A stretch of DNA of 38,767 nt from Pseudorhizobium xiangyangii (GTDB lineage: Bacteria; Pseudomonadota; Alphaproteobacteria; Rhizobiales; Rhizobiaceae): the NCBI RefSeq assembly GCF_020531965.1, contig NZ_JAJAWH010000033.1:1-38767 (forward strand), read 5' to 3'. The notes under the pieces are model-generated. The model did not search any database, was not told where the DNA came from, and saw nothing but the letters and a program-made list of their open reading frames with translations. Made by a program: the position numbers and the translations under genes. Positions 28,000-36,206 of this stretch are shown in pieces. Each line of letters begins with the position of its first letter. The first letter of the stretch is position 1.

Positions 28000-28422
28000 G
28001 GCGAGACAATGGCGGGCCGGGGAAGTTGTTCCGCGGGGAGGTCGCCATTGTGGTGATGCCGGACCATGGTCGCCTCGATCTTTCCTGTTTCGGCCCGCAG
28101 CAGTCGATCATGGGCCTCGTGTCATGCAGGAGACCGACCGCACGCAGCGAAGCGCAGGGTGTGTGTTTTTAGTCGTCAATCCCTGTTCTTTCCTCATGAA
28201 AGAGGTGTGCGGCGCGGGGGCTATTTAGTGGAATCGAAACTAAAGGTTGACTTTAGTGAGAGGTATCACTATTTACGGTTTATCGATCTTTTGCTTGCTG
28301 AACTTTGGTTGCCGCGCGATTAGCACCGCGCCTGAACGAACTTTCCTTTCAAAAACATCGCTATCACCGTCTGCGGGGTCTCGGCCCTGCGGTTCCTCAC
28401 TTATGCTTTGAAAGGGTTCATC
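28000..28422. other. Cold-shock gene leader and promoter region
   Basis: 423 bases between the L,D-transpeptidase start and the csp start. The notable element is a set of overlapping complementary segments at 28224-28271 (see separate entry). No further gene is supported; the open frames here lack ribosome sites and family resemblance. Confidence 0.5.
28224..28271 (+). promoter_or_regulatory. Alternative stem-loops in the csp leader
   Basis: TTTAGT (28224-28229), ACTAAA (28239-28244), TTTAGT (28252-28257) and, overlapping the last, TAGTGA/TCACTA (28254-28259 with 28266-28271). The middle segment can pair with either TTTAGT copy, and the second copy can instead join the third hairpin, so the structures exclude one another. 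Position is 150-200 bases before the csp start. It could equally be a set of protein-binding sites. Confidence 0.4.
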
Positions 28423-28632
28423 ATGACCACAGGCACAGTTAAATGGTTTAATTCCACCAAGGGTTTCGGCTTCATCGAGCCTGACAACGGCGGCGCAGAC
28501 GCGTTCGTCCACATTTCTGCCGTCGAACGCGCCGGAATGCGCGAAATCGTCGAAGGTCAGAAGCTCAGCTACGATCTCGAGCGCGACGCGAAGTCCGGCA
28601 AGATGTCGGCCTGCAATCTTCAGGCTGCCTAA
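28423..28632 (+). CDS. Cold-shock domain protein (CspA family)
   Basis: A 69-residue single-stranded nucleic-acid chaperone with the five-stranded cold-shock fold. RNP1 is KGFGFIE (18-24 or so) and the RNP2-like motif is DAFVHIS. The start ATG 28423 (MTTGTVKWFNSTKGFGFIEP) follows AAAGGG; an upstream in-frame ATG at 28408 is not family-like. The long leader and the intrinsic terminator 60 bases downstream fit an independently regulated transcript. Confidence 0.95.
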   Translation: MTTGTVKWFNSTKGFGFIEPDNGGADAFVHISAVERAGMREIVEGQKLSYDLERDAKSGKMSACNLQAA

Positions 28633-28692
28633 ATCGAAACTGCTTTCGCCTTGACCACGGATGTACTGGCACTGCTGGAAGCAAGTTTATTG

Positions 28693-28722
28693 AAAGGCCG
28701 GACCATGCGTCCGGCCTTTTTT
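28693..28722 (+). terminator. Intrinsic terminator after csp
   Basis: An 11-bp stem (28693-28703 with 28709-28719) with a CATGC loop and a run of six T. It lies only 34 bases before the next gene start, so that gene depends on read-through or its own promoter. Confidence 0.9.
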
Positions 28723-28755
28723 CGTTCCACGTCTCACACCTTAACTGGAGCACCC

Positions 28756-28974
28756 ATGACACACAGCAAATCCCGTCAGAAGGCCGAAGTGGCATTTGGC
28801 AACCTGCAGTCGCAGTTCTTCGCCAAGGGCAAGGCCGTCGAGGAAATGGACTATGCCCTGCTGGCACGCGAGGAAAAGACCCTGCGCCTGCGCGAAGCTC
28901 GCATTACCAAAGAGGCGAGTGATCGGGCAGCGGCTCTCGCAGCTCTCGCCACAAAGCCCTCTACGAAGGCCTGA
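28756..28974 (+). CDS. Small charged helical protein downstream of csp
   Basis: Hypothetical protein of 72 residues. ATG 28756 has TGGAG six bases upstream and lies just after the csp terminator. The sequence (MTHSKSRQKAEVAFGNLQSQ, then a Lys/Glu/Arg/Ala-rich helix) contains no Cys and only one Phe pair; it looks like a single long, possibly coiled-coil helix. I recall similar small genes next to csp genes in rhizobia but cannot name a function. Confidence 0.75.
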   Translation: MTHSKSRQKAEVAFGNLQSQFFAKGKAVEEMDYALLAREEKTLRLREARITKEASDRAAALAALATKPSTKA

Positions 28975-29294
28975 CGACACCTGCAACGCGGATTATTCCG
29001 GTTGGGTGATACGCCACCGTGCCGTGGCACGCCTCGACGTTCGAGCACCGGAGCCGTGGCTCGGCTTCTGGGACAGTTGAGGGGCGGGGATCCACTTTGT
29101 CCTTGGCATCGACTTATCGGTAACCGCCATATGCCATTGTGTTCGTTCGCCTGATGGCGGCGTCCGAGCGGGCCAATGCCGCCTGCAGCCCATCTGGATA
29201 ACGTGCCTGGTATTTAAAGCTCTCAGGCCGTCGCAAAAATCGGTCAAGAAATCCCGGCTTTGCCGAGCAGTTCATCGAACGTTTGGCTCTTGGC
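28975..29294. other. Gap between the small csp-linked gene and the XRE-cupin gene
   Basis: 320 bases with no gene I can support. A 62-codon - strand frame starting with TTG at 29302 overlaps the end of the XRE-cupin gene; it has no ribosome site and no family resemblance. No strong terminator was found for either flanking gene. Confidence 0.4.
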
Positions 29295-29879
29295 TTAGCC
29301 AACAGTCACCACGATTGCCTTGCAGGGCCCTTCGCCCTCTCGCTCGTAGCTGTGCAACGCGCTTGAGTCGAATGAAATGGCGTCGCCTTCCTGTAGGGTC
29401 GTGACCTCCCCGTCGACGGTCACGCACAACGTTCCGGCAAGTACGTAGACAATCTCTTCCACACCATGCTGGTGCGGCTCCGAGGACGATGCGCCCTCAA
29501 GGAAATCCGCCAGAAATCCCTCCATCTTGCGTTCCGGCAAGGGGTAGTCGAGGCTTTCGAAAACGTAGGAAGGGGGCGCCGTGCCTGCGGGTATCGGCAG
29601 CCGCACCCGCTCGCTCTTTCGCGTTACCGCAATACGCGGCCCACCTTTGTTGAAGAAGTGATCGAGATCGACGCCGAAGACCAGCGCTATCCTGAGCAAG
29701 GTCGGAAGCGTTGGGAAAAGTTGCCCCCGCTCGATCTTCGACAGCATGGCCGGGGAGAGCCCCGTGTGTTGGCTAAGCTGAACAAGGCCCAGCTTCTTTT
29801 TCAGCCTCAGAGCCTTGATGCGAGGTCCAATTCTGTACCTCTCGAGCTCCGTCGTCAGGGTTTCCGAAGTCACATCCAA
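29295..29879 (-). CDS. XRE-family regulator with C-terminal cupin domain
   Basis: Probable one-component transcription factor of 194 residues. An HTH of the XRE type spans about 17-72 (LVQLSQHTGLSPAMLSKIER). A cupin_2 sensor domain spans about 118-190, with the metal-site pattern HQHGVEE (His136, His138, Glu141/142). This architecture is found in regulators of amino-acid, polyamine or small-molecule metabolism; the ligand here is unknown. AAGGAT precedes the ATG. It is divergent from the fasciclin gene. An inverted repeat covers its own ribosome site, suggesting autoregulation. Confidence 0.92.
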   Translation of the reverse strand: MDVTSETLTTELERYRIGPRIKALRLKKKLGLVQLSQHTGLSPAMLSKIERGQLFPTLPTLLRIALVFGVDLDHFFNKGGPRIAVTRKSERVRLPIPAGTAPPSYVFESLDYPLPERKMEGFLADFLEGASSSEPHQHGVEEIVYVLAGTLCVTVDGEVTTLQEGDAISFDSSALHSYEREGEGPCKAIVVTVG

Positions 29880-29882
29880 ACA

Positions 29883-29905
29883 TCCTTTTCACGTTAGGAA
29901 AAGGA
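29883..29905. promoter_or_regulatory. Inverted repeat 1 upstream of XRE-cupin gene
   Basis: TCCTTTTC (29883-29890) and GAAAAGGA (29898-29905) are perfect reverse complements separated by seven bases; the inner format is TTTC-N7-GAAA. It begins four bases before the XRE-cupin start codon and includes its ribosome site. Candidate operator. Confidence 0.5.
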
Positions 29906-29938
29906 ACAGAACATAATTGTCGTGTCAAGATAAACCTG

Positions 29939-29953
29939 TTTCGCATGACGAAA
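29939..29953. promoter_or_regulatory. Inverted repeat 2 in the XRE-cupin/fasciclin gap
   Basis: TTTC-N7-GAAA (29939-29953; TTTCG/CGAAA when written with five-base arms). It has the same format as the repeat at 29883-29905, with centres 52 bp apart, about five DNA turns. It lies about 87 bases upstream of the fasciclin start. Confidence 0.5.
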
Positions 29954-30039
29954 ACTTGATTGGAATGAAAAAACATTCGCTCCATATGAAAACGCATCCG
30001 CTCGCATGAGGGATAGTTCAAAACAAGGAGTTCTTGGAA

Positions 30040-30525
30040 ATGAAGATGAACCACATCGTCGCTGCCGCCCTGATCGGCATAGCTTCCGCTCTTCCGGCGC
30101 ACGCAGCCGACAAGGACATCGTCGACACGGCGGTTGGAGCCGGTAACTTCGCCACACTGGCCGCAGCGCTCGAGGCAGCAGACCTCGTATCCACGCTGAA
30201 GGGCGATGGGCCGTTCACGGTATTTGCTCCGACGGACGCAGCCTTCGCCAAGCTTCCTGCTGGTACGGTCGATAATTTGTTGAAGCCCGAGAACAAGCAG
30301 CAATTGGTCGATATCCTCACCTACCACGTTGTCCCTGGAAAGGTGATGGCAACGGACGTGGTGGCTCTCGACGAGGCAAAGACTGTCAACGGCAAGATGA
30401 TTGATGTCCAGGTCGATGGCGGGGCTGTCAAAGTCAATGAAGCCAACGTCACCGCTACCGACGTGGCCGCCAGCAACGGCGTCATCCACGTGATTGATCA
30501 GGTTATTATGCCCCCGGAAGGTTGA
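30040..30525 (+). CDS. Secreted fasciclin (FAS1) domain protein
   Basis: Periplasmic or extracellular FAS1 protein of 161 residues. ATG 30040 is chosen (AAGGAG nine bases upstream; a TTG at 30034 is too close). Signal peptide [20 protein letters not shown], cleavage near AHAA. The FAS1 domain has the H1 region [17 protein letters not shown], the YH motif in [10 protein letters not shown] and the H2 region [15 protein letters not shown]1 domains mediate adhesion; in rhizobia some affect symbiosis or surface properties. It is divergent from the XRE-cupin regulator, which may control it. Confidence 0.93.
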   Translation: MKMNHIVAAALIGIASALPAHAADKDIVDTAVGAGNFATLAAALEAADLVSTLKGDGPFTVFAPTDAAFAKLPAGTVDNLLKPENKQQLVDILTYHVVPGKVMATDVVALDEAKTVNGKMIDVQVDGGAVKVNEANVTATDVAASNGVIHVIDQVIMPPEG

Positions 30526-30536
30526 GGCGGTCGACA

Positions 30537-30565
30537 GGGGCCCGCGCCAAGCAGGCGCGGGCTCC
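30537..30565 (+). terminator. Stem-loop between fasciclin and DUF378 genes
   Basis: A GC-rich stem of 9 perfect pairs (30540-30548 with 30554-30562), extended by up to three more, around AAGCA. It begins 12 bases after the fasciclin stop and has no T-run, so it may be a 3'-end stabiliser or partial terminator. Confidence 0.5.
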
Positions 30566-30590
30566 CCATGCCTATTCATAGGAGAAAGTT

Positions 30591-30815
30591 ATGAAGACGC
30601 TTAACGTCGTTACACTGGTCCTCGTCATAATCGGGGGTCTGAACTGGGGCTTGGTGGGTCTCTTCAGCTTCGACCTGGTTGCTGCAATTTTTGGTTCGGG
30701 ATCGATGTTGTCCCGCACTGTCTACATTCTGGTAGGTATTGCCGCCGCTCTGCAGATCATGCCGCTGGTTGCTGCCCTGAACTCCAGTAAAGTCACCTAT
30801 CAGAGCGGACACTAG
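30591..30815 (+). CDS. DUF378 small inner-membrane protein
   Basis: A 74-residue protein with two membrane helices (LNVVTLVLVIIGGLNWGLVG and SRTVYILVGIAAALQIMPLV). The GGLNWGLVGLF motif is the DUF378 signature. Function unknown. AGGAG precedes ATG 30591 by six to seven bases. It is 65 bases downstream of the fasciclin gene on the same strand and may be co-transcribed with it. Confidence 0.9.
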   Translation: MKTLNVVTLVLVIIGGLNWGLVGLFSFDLVAAIFGSGSMLSRTVYILVGIAAALQIMPLVAALNSSKVTYQSGH

Positions 30816-30964
30816 AGCATCTATCGGCCGCGCGGCGCAGCTCTCTGATATTGGAGCTGCACTTGGTCCCGCAGCAACGCATCTGTCACCCCTCGGCCAG
30901 CCAGTGGGCTGGGGGGATCAATCTCCGCCACCTGAAGGAAACACCGACCCTCTTTTAAGTGAAA

Positions 30965-30990
30965 TGCCTCCCAGCCGAAGCTGAGAGGCA
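30965..30990 (-). terminator. TTCG-capped hairpin downstream of nrdJ
   Basis: Read on the - strand: TGCCTC-T-CAGC, loop TTCG, GCTG-G-GAGGCA, i.e. 10 pairs with one mismatch and a C(TTCG)G cap, among the most stable tetraloops. It is followed by TTTCACTT and lies 84 bases after the nrdJ stop. Confidence 0.6.
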
Positions 30991-31073
30991 AATTGTTGGG
31001 TATTTTGAGCAAGCACTATGCTTTGGGTGACCAACCTATGGTTTCCCCTCACAGGTGCACTCGGCTCCTCAAA

Positions 31074-34000
31074 TCAGCTGCAACCGCTCGTGGCGCCGCA
31101 TGTATCGCACTTCTCGCAGGTGCCGTTGCGCACCATCGTGAAGTTCTGGCACTCGGAGCACATGTTGCCCGTGTAGCCTTGTGCGATCGAGCGCATGCGG
31201 CGTTCGTTCTCCACCTTCTTGGCTTCCGTCTTGGCGGCTGCGGCGTCGGCGGCGGCCTTGTCGGAGAAGAGGGCGGTTGCCGCCTGCTGGCCTTCGCTGG
31301 CGAGGTCGTCCGAGATGTCCTCGGCGATCTCTTCCGTCAGCTCCTTGGCGCGCTCCTCGTAGTCCCGCTTGAAGGAGACGATTTCGGAGGTCGAGATGGC
31401 GACCGTCGGCTCCAGCTTGCGGGCGGCAGAGCCGGCAAACGAGGTGCCCCCAATCGAAGTGACATTGGCGGATGCGCGGGCAGGGGCGGCGGTAGCCGAA
31501 CCCTTCGGCTCGTTTGCGGAGCGGTCGGAACCGCCCTGGCCACCCTGGATGAGGGTCGGCTTGTAGCCGCGGGTCCAGCCGGTGGAGAGCAGGTTGGTCT
31601 TGCCTTCCTGGATGCCCTTGCCGAGCGCCGTGTTGGAAAAGTCCGACGTATCGACATGGGCGAGATCGTGGCGGCCCAGATAGGAGACGGCGAGTTCGCG
31701 GAACACGTAGTCGAGGATCGACGTGGCGTTCTTGATCGCGTCGTTTCCGGTGACGATGCCGGCCGGCTCGAACTTGGTGAAGGTGAAGGCCTCCACATAT
31801 TCTTCCAGCGGCACGCCGTATTGCAGGCCGAGCGAGATGGCGATGGCGAAGTTGTTCATCATCGCACGGAAGGCGGCGCCTTCCTTGTGCATGTCGATGA
31901 AGATTTCGCCGATGCGGCCATCGCCGAATTCGCCGGTGCGCAGATAGACCTTGTGTCCGCCGACATTGGCCTTCTGGGTGTAACCCTGGCGGCGGTTCGG
32001 CAGCTTTTCACGCTCGCGGGTAACGCGTTCGATCACACGCTCGATGATTTTCTCGGTGATCTGAACGGCCTGCGCGGCGGCCGGCGCCTGCAGCAGTTCC
32101 TCGATAGCGTCTTCCGAGTCGTCCTCGTCGATGAGCGAGGCATTGAGTGGTTGGCTGAGCTTCGAGCCGTCGCGGTAAAGCGCGTTGGCCTTGAGAGCAA
32201 GCTTCCAGGACAGCATGTAGGCTGCGCCGCAGTCCTCGACGGTCGCCTCGTTCGGCATGTTGATCGTCTTGGAAATCGCACCGGAGATGAACGGCTGGGC
32301 GGCCGCCATCATGCGAATGTGGCTTTCGACCGAGAGATAGCGCTTGCCGATCTTGCCGCAGGGGTTGGCGCAATCGAAGACGGCGAGATGCTCGTCTTTC
32401 AGGAACGGCGCGCCTTCCAGCGTCATCGCACCGCAGACATGCACGTTGGCAGCTTCGATGTCCTTCTTGGCGAAGCCGACATGCTCCAGAAGGTTGAAGC
32501 TCATGTCGGACAGCTGCTCGTCGGTGACCTTCAGCACGTTCTTCAGGAAGTCGGCGCCAAGCGTCCACTGGTTGAAGACGAACTTGATGTCAAAGGCAGC
32601 CTTGGTGGCGCCGTTGATTGCAGCGATCTTCTCGTCGGTGAAGCCCTTGGCCTTCAGCGAGCCGGGGTTGATGCCGGGTGCCTGGTTGATGTTGCCGTGA
32701 CCGACTGCGTAAGCCTCGATTTCGGCGATCTGGCTTTCCGTGTAGCCGAGCGTGCGCAGAGCTTCAGGAACCGCGCCGTTGATGATCTTGAAGTAGCCGC
32801 CGCCGGCGAGCTTCTTGAACTTGACGAGTGCGAAGTCGGGTTCGATGCCGGTCGTGTCGCAATCCATCACGAGGCCGATCGTGCCGGTCGGCGCGATCAC
32901 GGTCGTCTGGGCGTTGCGGTAGCCGTGCTTTTCGCCGAGCTCCAGCGCCTTGTCCCAAGCGGCCTTTGCGTGGGCAACGAGATCCAGATCCGGGTTTTCC
33001 GAATGGAAGAGCGGAACCGGGTTGACCGACAGCTGCTCGTAACCGGTCGCTTCACCGTAGGCGGCGCGGCGATGGTTGCGGATGACGCGCAGCATGCTTT
33101 CACGGTTCGGCGCAAAATTCGGGAACGGACCAAGCTCGCCGGCCATTTCGGCGGACGTCGCATAGGAAATGCCGGTCATGATCGCGGTCAACGAACCTGC
33201 GATCGCACGGCCTTCCTTGCTATCGTACGGAATGCCGGACGACATCAGGAAACCGCCGATGTTGGCGTAGCCGAGGCCGAGCGTGCGGTACTGGTAGGAG
33301 AGTTCGGCGATTTCCTTGGACGGGAACTGCGCCATCATCACCGAGACTTCGAGCACGACGGTCCACAGGCGCACGGCATGTTCGTAGTCGTCAATGGCGA
33401 TGTTCTTCGTCGCCTGGTCCTTGAACTGCAGGAGGTTCAGCGAGGCGAGGTTGCAGGCAGTGTCGTCGAGGAACATGTATTCCGAGCACGGGTTGGAGCC
33501 GCGGATCGGACCACCGGCCGGCGAGGTGTGCCAGTCGTTCATCGTCGTGTTGAAATGGATGCCCGGATCGGCCGATGCCCAGGCGGCATAGGAGATCTGT
33601 TCCCACAGGTCGCGGGCCTTCAGCGTCTTCATAACGCGGCCGTCCTTGCGGGCGGTGAGGTTCCATTCGCCGTCGTTCTCGACAGCCTTGAGGAAGTCGT
33701 CCTTGAGCGAGACGGAGTTGTTGGAGTTCTGGCCGGATACCGTCAGGTATGCTTCCGAATCCCAGTCCGTGTCATAGGTCTTGAACTCGAGGTCCTTGTA
33801 GCCCTGGCGAGCAAACTGGATGACGCGCTTGACGTAGTTTTCCGGAACCTGGTCCTTCTTGGCAGCCTTGATCTCGCGCTTCAGCGCCGGGTTCTGGTTC
33901 GGGTCGTAGCAGGCGTCGTTGTCAGCCTCGCAATTGACGCAGGCCTTCATGATGGCCTTGAGGTGGCGCGAAACGATCTTCGAGCCGGTGACGAGGGCCG

Positions 34001-34913
34001 CTACCTTCTGCTCTTCCTTGACCTTCCAGTTGATGTATTCCTCGATATCCGGATGGTCGATATCGACGACGACCATCTTGGCGGCGCGGCGCGTCGTGCC
34101 ACCCGACTTGATCGCGCCGGCGGCACGATCGCCAATCTTGAGGAACGACATCAGGCCGGAGGATTTTCCGCCGCCGGACAGTCTTTCGCCTTCGCCGCGC
34201 AGGTGGCTGAAGTTGGAGCCGGTGCCGGAGCCGTACTTGAAGAGGCGCGCTTCACGAACCCACAGGTCCATGATGCCGCCCTCGTTAACGAGGTCGTCGC
34301 CAACCGACTGGATGAAGCAGGCATGCGGCTGGGGATGCTCGTAGGCCGACTTGGACTTCGTCAGCTTGCCGGTGAACGGGTCGACGTAGAAGTGTCCCTG
34401 GCCGGGGCCGTCGATGCCATAGGCCCAGTGCAGGCCGGTGTTGAACCACTGCGGGCTGTTCGGTGCGACGCGCTGGGTGGCGAGCATGTAGGCAAGCTCG
34501 TCCATGAATGCGGAGGCATCCTCTTCGGACGTGAAGTAGCCGCCCTTCCAGCCCCAATAGGCCCAAGTGCCGGCAAGACGCGTGAAAACCTGACGCGCAT
34601 CGGTTTCAGAGCCGTACTGCTCTTCCTTCGGCAGGGCCTTCATCGCTTCCGTGTCAGCTACCGAGCGCCACAGGAAGGAAGGAACGTCGTTTTCCTCAAC
34701 CTTCTTCAGAAATTTCGGAACGCCGGCCTTGCGGAAATACTTCTGCGCCAGAACGTCGGTCGCCACCTGGGAGAACTGCGTCGGAACGTCGATATCCGCA
34801 AGCCGGAAGACGATGGAACCGTCCGGATTGCGGATCTCGCTCACTGCCTTGCGAAACTCGATTTCCGCGTAGGCGCTCTGGCCAGGCTTGGTGAAACGAC
34901 GTTCGATGCGCAT
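31074..34913 (-). CDS. nrdJ: Class II (adenosylcobalamin-dependent) ribonucleotide reductase
   Basis: Makes deoxyribonucleotides without needing oxygen, using B12 to generate a thiyl radical. It has 1279 residues, the long single-chain form of alphaproteobacteria. The radical/substrate motif NPCSE is at 474-478, and the redox Cys199 (PHACFIQSV) and Cys487 fit the active-site disulfide pair. The C-terminal tail is Cys-rich ([21 protein letters not shown]), for re-reduction or zinc binding. Two NrdR-box-like palindromes overlap a plausible promoter upstream. Flanked by long noncoding gaps on both sides. Confidence 0.97.
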   Translation of the reverse strand: MRIERRFTKPGQSAYAEIEFRKAVSEIRNPDGSIVFRLADIDVPTQFSQVATDVLAQKYFRKAGVPKFLKKVEENDVPSFLWRSVADTEAMKALPKEEQYGSETDARQVFTRLAGTWAYWGWKGGYFTSEEDASAFMDELAYMLATQRVAPNSPQWFNTGLHWAYGIDGPGQGHFYVDPFTGKLTKSKSAYEHPQPHACFIQSVGDDLVNEGGIMDLWVREARLFKYGSGTGSNFSHLRGEGERLSGGGKSSGLMSFLKIGDRAAGAIKSGGTTRRAAKMVVVDIDHPDIEEYINWKVKEEQKVAALVTGSKIVSRHLKAIMKACVNCEADNDACYDPNQNPALKREIKAAKKDQVPENYVKRVIQFARQGYKDLEFKTYDTDWDSEAYLTVSGQNSNNSVSLKDDFLKAVENDGEWNLTARKDGRVMKTLKARDLWEQISYAAWASADPGIHFNTTMNDWHTSPAGGPIRGSNPCSEYMFLDDTACNLASLNLLQFKDQATKNIAIDDYEHAVRLWTVVLEVSVMMAQFPSKEIAELSYQYRTLGLGYANIGGFLMSSGIPYDSKEGRAIAGSLTAIMTGISYATSAEMAGELGPFPNFAPNRESMLRVIRNHRRAAYGEATGYEQLSVNPVPLFHSENPDLDLVAHAKAAWDKALELGEKHGYRNAQTTVIAPTGTIGLVMDCDTTGIEPDFALVKFKKLAGGGYFKIINGAVPEALRTLGYTESQIAEIEAYAVGHGNINQAPGINPGSLKAKGFTDEKIAAINGATKAAFDIKFVFNQWTLGADFLKNVLKVTDEQLSDMSFNLLEHVGFAKKDIEAANVHVCGAMTLEGAPFLKDEHLAVFDCANPCGKIGKRYLSVESHIRMMAAAQPFISGAISKTINMPNEATVEDCGAAYMLSWKLALKANALYRDGSKLSQPLNASLIDEDDSEDAIEELLQAPAAAQAVQITEKIIERVIERVTREREKLPNRRQGYTQKANVGGHKVYLRTGEFGDGRIGEIFIDMHKEGAAFRAMMNNFAIAISLGLQYGVPLEEYVEAFTFTKFEPAGIVTGNDAIKNATSILDYVFRELAVSYLGRHDLAHVDTSDFSNTALGKGIQEGKTNLLSTGWTRGYKPTLIQGGQGGSDRSANEPKGSATAAPARASANVTSIGGTSFAGSAARKLEPTVAISTSEIVSFKRDYEERAKELTEEIAEDISDDLASEGQQAATALFSDKAAADAAAAKTEAKKVENERRMRSIAQGYTGNMCSECQNFTMVRNGTCEKCDTCGATSGCS

Positions 34914-35024
34914 TTGCCTTTGTCCCTCGTCTGTCGGCCCTTTTAAGGGCGCAAAATATGGTCCAGCTGCTCGCCATCATGGGCAGCCGGGGAAATCATC
35001 ATCCAGGTGAATCACTGGGATACC

Positions 35025-35040
35025 GACCTGTATATTGTGA
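35025..35040. promoter_or_regulatory. NrdR-box-like site, promoter-proximal
   Basis: GACCTGTATATTGTGA agrees with the bacterial NrdR consensus (ACACwATATATwGTGT type) at about 10 of 16 positions. It overlaps the putative nrdJ -10. Start-to-start distance to the next box is 31 bp, three helical turns, a spacing usual for paired NrdR boxes. Confidence 0.55.
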
Positions 35041-35056
35041 TGAGCGTGGGCTGCAA
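35029..35056 (-). promoter_or_regulatory. nrdJ: Putative nrdJ promoter
   Basis: On the - strand TTGCAG (35056-35051) and TATACA (35034-35029) are 16 bp apart, close to the sigma-70 pattern, giving a start near 35022 and a leader of about 110 bases. Both hexamers touch or overlap the two NrdR-like boxes, as expected for repression. Confidence 0.5.
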
Positions 35057-35071
35057 TACTAAATATAGTAT
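35056..35071. promoter_or_regulatory. NrdR-box-like site, distal
   Basis: ATACTAAATATAGTAT, with the inverted core ATACTA/TAGTAT, agrees with the NrdR consensus at about 13 of 16 positions. It lies 143 bases upstream of the nrdJ start codon, next to the putative -35. Confidence 0.65.
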
Positions 35072-35300
35072 TAGCAGGTTCTTTTCACCAGTCCAATCAC
35101 ATGTTTTGGCAGGCCAGAAACGCGCACAAAAAACCTGTCGCTGCCGCCCTTCATGGGCGGTCTGCCACTCGTGATTATTCATACAAATTCGCTAAACGAG
35201 CCGGCCTCGTTATCTCCGGCTCCGTTGCCGCCGCAACATGACGGTCAATCTCCTCCCATGTGGTAGATTCGTCAAGGCGTAGATCGCCATACTTTTTTAA

Positions 35301-35316
35301 CCACAAGATATTGTGT
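35301..35316. promoter_or_regulatory. Third NrdR-box-like site
   Basis: CCACAAGATATTGTGT matches the NrdR consensus at about 12 of 16 positions (14 if the two A/T positions are allowed). It is about 390 bases from the nrdJ start, so direct promoter control is doubtful unless there is looping or an unseen transcript. Confidence 0.4.
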
Positions 35317-35509
35317 CGGAGCCTGTGGAAAACGGGGAATAAAATAGCAGAGGAATCTCAGGTATTTGCGAGATTGCGTTGAAACTTGCGCGAGCCTTGC
35401 GCCTTGTGATTGTGGCGCCAAAATGGCGAATGCCTCTGTGCTAACCCAGCGTTTCAGGCGTTGTCCCACCGTATTGAGGCATATCGGTAACACCACCCGC
35501 CAGATGTGG

Positions 35510-35541
35510 AAAAGCCCGCCGCTGGAGATTGCGACGGGCTT
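35510..35541 (-). terminator. Intrinsic terminator downstream of gpt
   Basis: On the - strand AAGCCCG (35541-35535) pairs with CGGGCTT (35518-35512), with an inner CGC/GCG extension, and TTTT follows (35513-35510, partly in the stem). It lies 83 bases after the gpt stop. Confidence 0.65.
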
Positions 35542-35624
35542 GGTGTTGACACGGGGTGACCGTTCGTCCGTGGGCGGCCGGATACGCGAAACTTGATGGA
35601 TCGCGTCCCAGGGCTGGCCTGGTG

Positions 35625-36122
35625 TCAGGCCTTCTGGCCCTTGGCGATTGGCTCCTGATAGGTGAAGCCCATGTCCCAGGGGAAGTAGATCCAGGTGTCC
35701 TGGCTGACCTCGGTGATGAACGTATCGATCATCGGAACACCGGACGGCTTGGCGTAGACACAGGCGAAATGGGCCTTCGGCAGCATCTCGCGCACTTCCG
35801 ATGCCGTCTTGCCAGTGTCCGTCAGGTCGTCGACGACGAGAACGCCTTCGCCGCCGTTTTCGGCAAGCTCAGGCGCAATGCCCTTGAGGAGGTTCATTTC
35901 GCCCTGGTTGACGTAGTCGTGGTAGGACGCGATGCAGACCGTTTCGATCAGGCGGATGTTCAGTTCCCGCGAGATGATGGCGGCCGGTACCAATCCGCCG
36001 CGGGTAATACAGACGATTGCGCGAAATTCCTGGTTGAGACCGGCAAGCCGCCAGGCGAGCGCCCGGGCATCACGGTGGAATTGATCCCAGGAGACGGGAA
36101 AAGCTTTTTCTGGAAGGGACAT
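35625..36122 (-). CDS. gpt: Xanthine/guanine phosphoribosyltransferase
   Basis: Purine salvage enzyme adding PRPP-derived ribose-phosphate to xanthine or guanine, cytosolic or membrane-associated. It has 165 residues. The PRPP-binding motif [14 protein letters not shown] is at 94-107 and the N-terminal [20 protein letters not shown] holds the RGG loop. The C-terminal [10 protein letters not shown] is typical of XGPRT. Start ATG 36122 lacks an obvious ribosome site but matches the family N-terminus. It is followed by its own terminator. Confidence 0.93.
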   Translation of the reverse strand: MSLPEKAFPVSWDQFHRDARALAWRLAGLNQEFRAIVCITRGGLVPAAIISRELNIRLIETVCIASYHDYVNQGEMNLLKGIAPELAENGGEGVLVVDDLTDTGKTASEVREMLPKAHFACVYAKPSGVPMIDTFITEVSQDTWIYFPWDMGFTYQEPIAKGQKA

Positions 36123-36206
36123 TGAATAGCCATTAGCGAGAGCACATGAAGTGCCCTCGCTATTAGCCGGTCTTTCAGGCGGAAGGCAAGTATGCCAGCC
36201 GGTTGA

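Larger units (their letters stand above)
34914..35624. other. nrdJ control region and gpt 3' gap
   Basis: 711 bases without a supported gene. From the nrdJ side it holds a GCCCTT/AAGGGC stem (34937-34950), a putative promoter and two NrdR-like boxes (35025-35071), a CCGCCC/GGGCGG stem near 35146, a third NrdR-like box (35301-35316), two DnaA-box-like sites (35324-35332, 35505-35513) and the gpt terminator (35510-35541). The density of sites suggests more than a simple promoter. Confidence 0.5.

Noticed and set aside
28000-28400. CRISPR, tRNA or insertion-sequence signals in the larger gaps
   Set aside because: No regularly spaced repeats, cloverleaf-like sequence with CCA end, transposase fragment or terminal inverted repeats were seen anywhere in the window.
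29114-29302. A 62-codon - strand frame overlapping the XRE-cupin stop
   Set aside because: TTG start without ribosome site, no hydrophobic or family pattern; treated as noncoding.
30993-34946. A 1317-codon open frame on the + strand opposite nrdJ
   Set aside because: It is a mirror of nrdJ codon bias in GC-rich DNA. It has no ribosome site, its product is low-complexity Val/Gly/Arg/Asp/Leu-rich with no family resemblance, while the - strand frame is a complete NrdJ.
34914-35100. Possible cobalamin riboswitch ahead of the B12-dependent nrdJ
   Set aside because: I looked for the B12-box and the conserved core of cobalamin riboswitches in the leader and did not find them; the NrdR-like boxes explain the region better.
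35272-35596. Short frames on both strands in the nrdJ-gpt gap
   Set aside because: No ribosome sites and atypical composition; the region is better explained by regulatory sites and a terminator.
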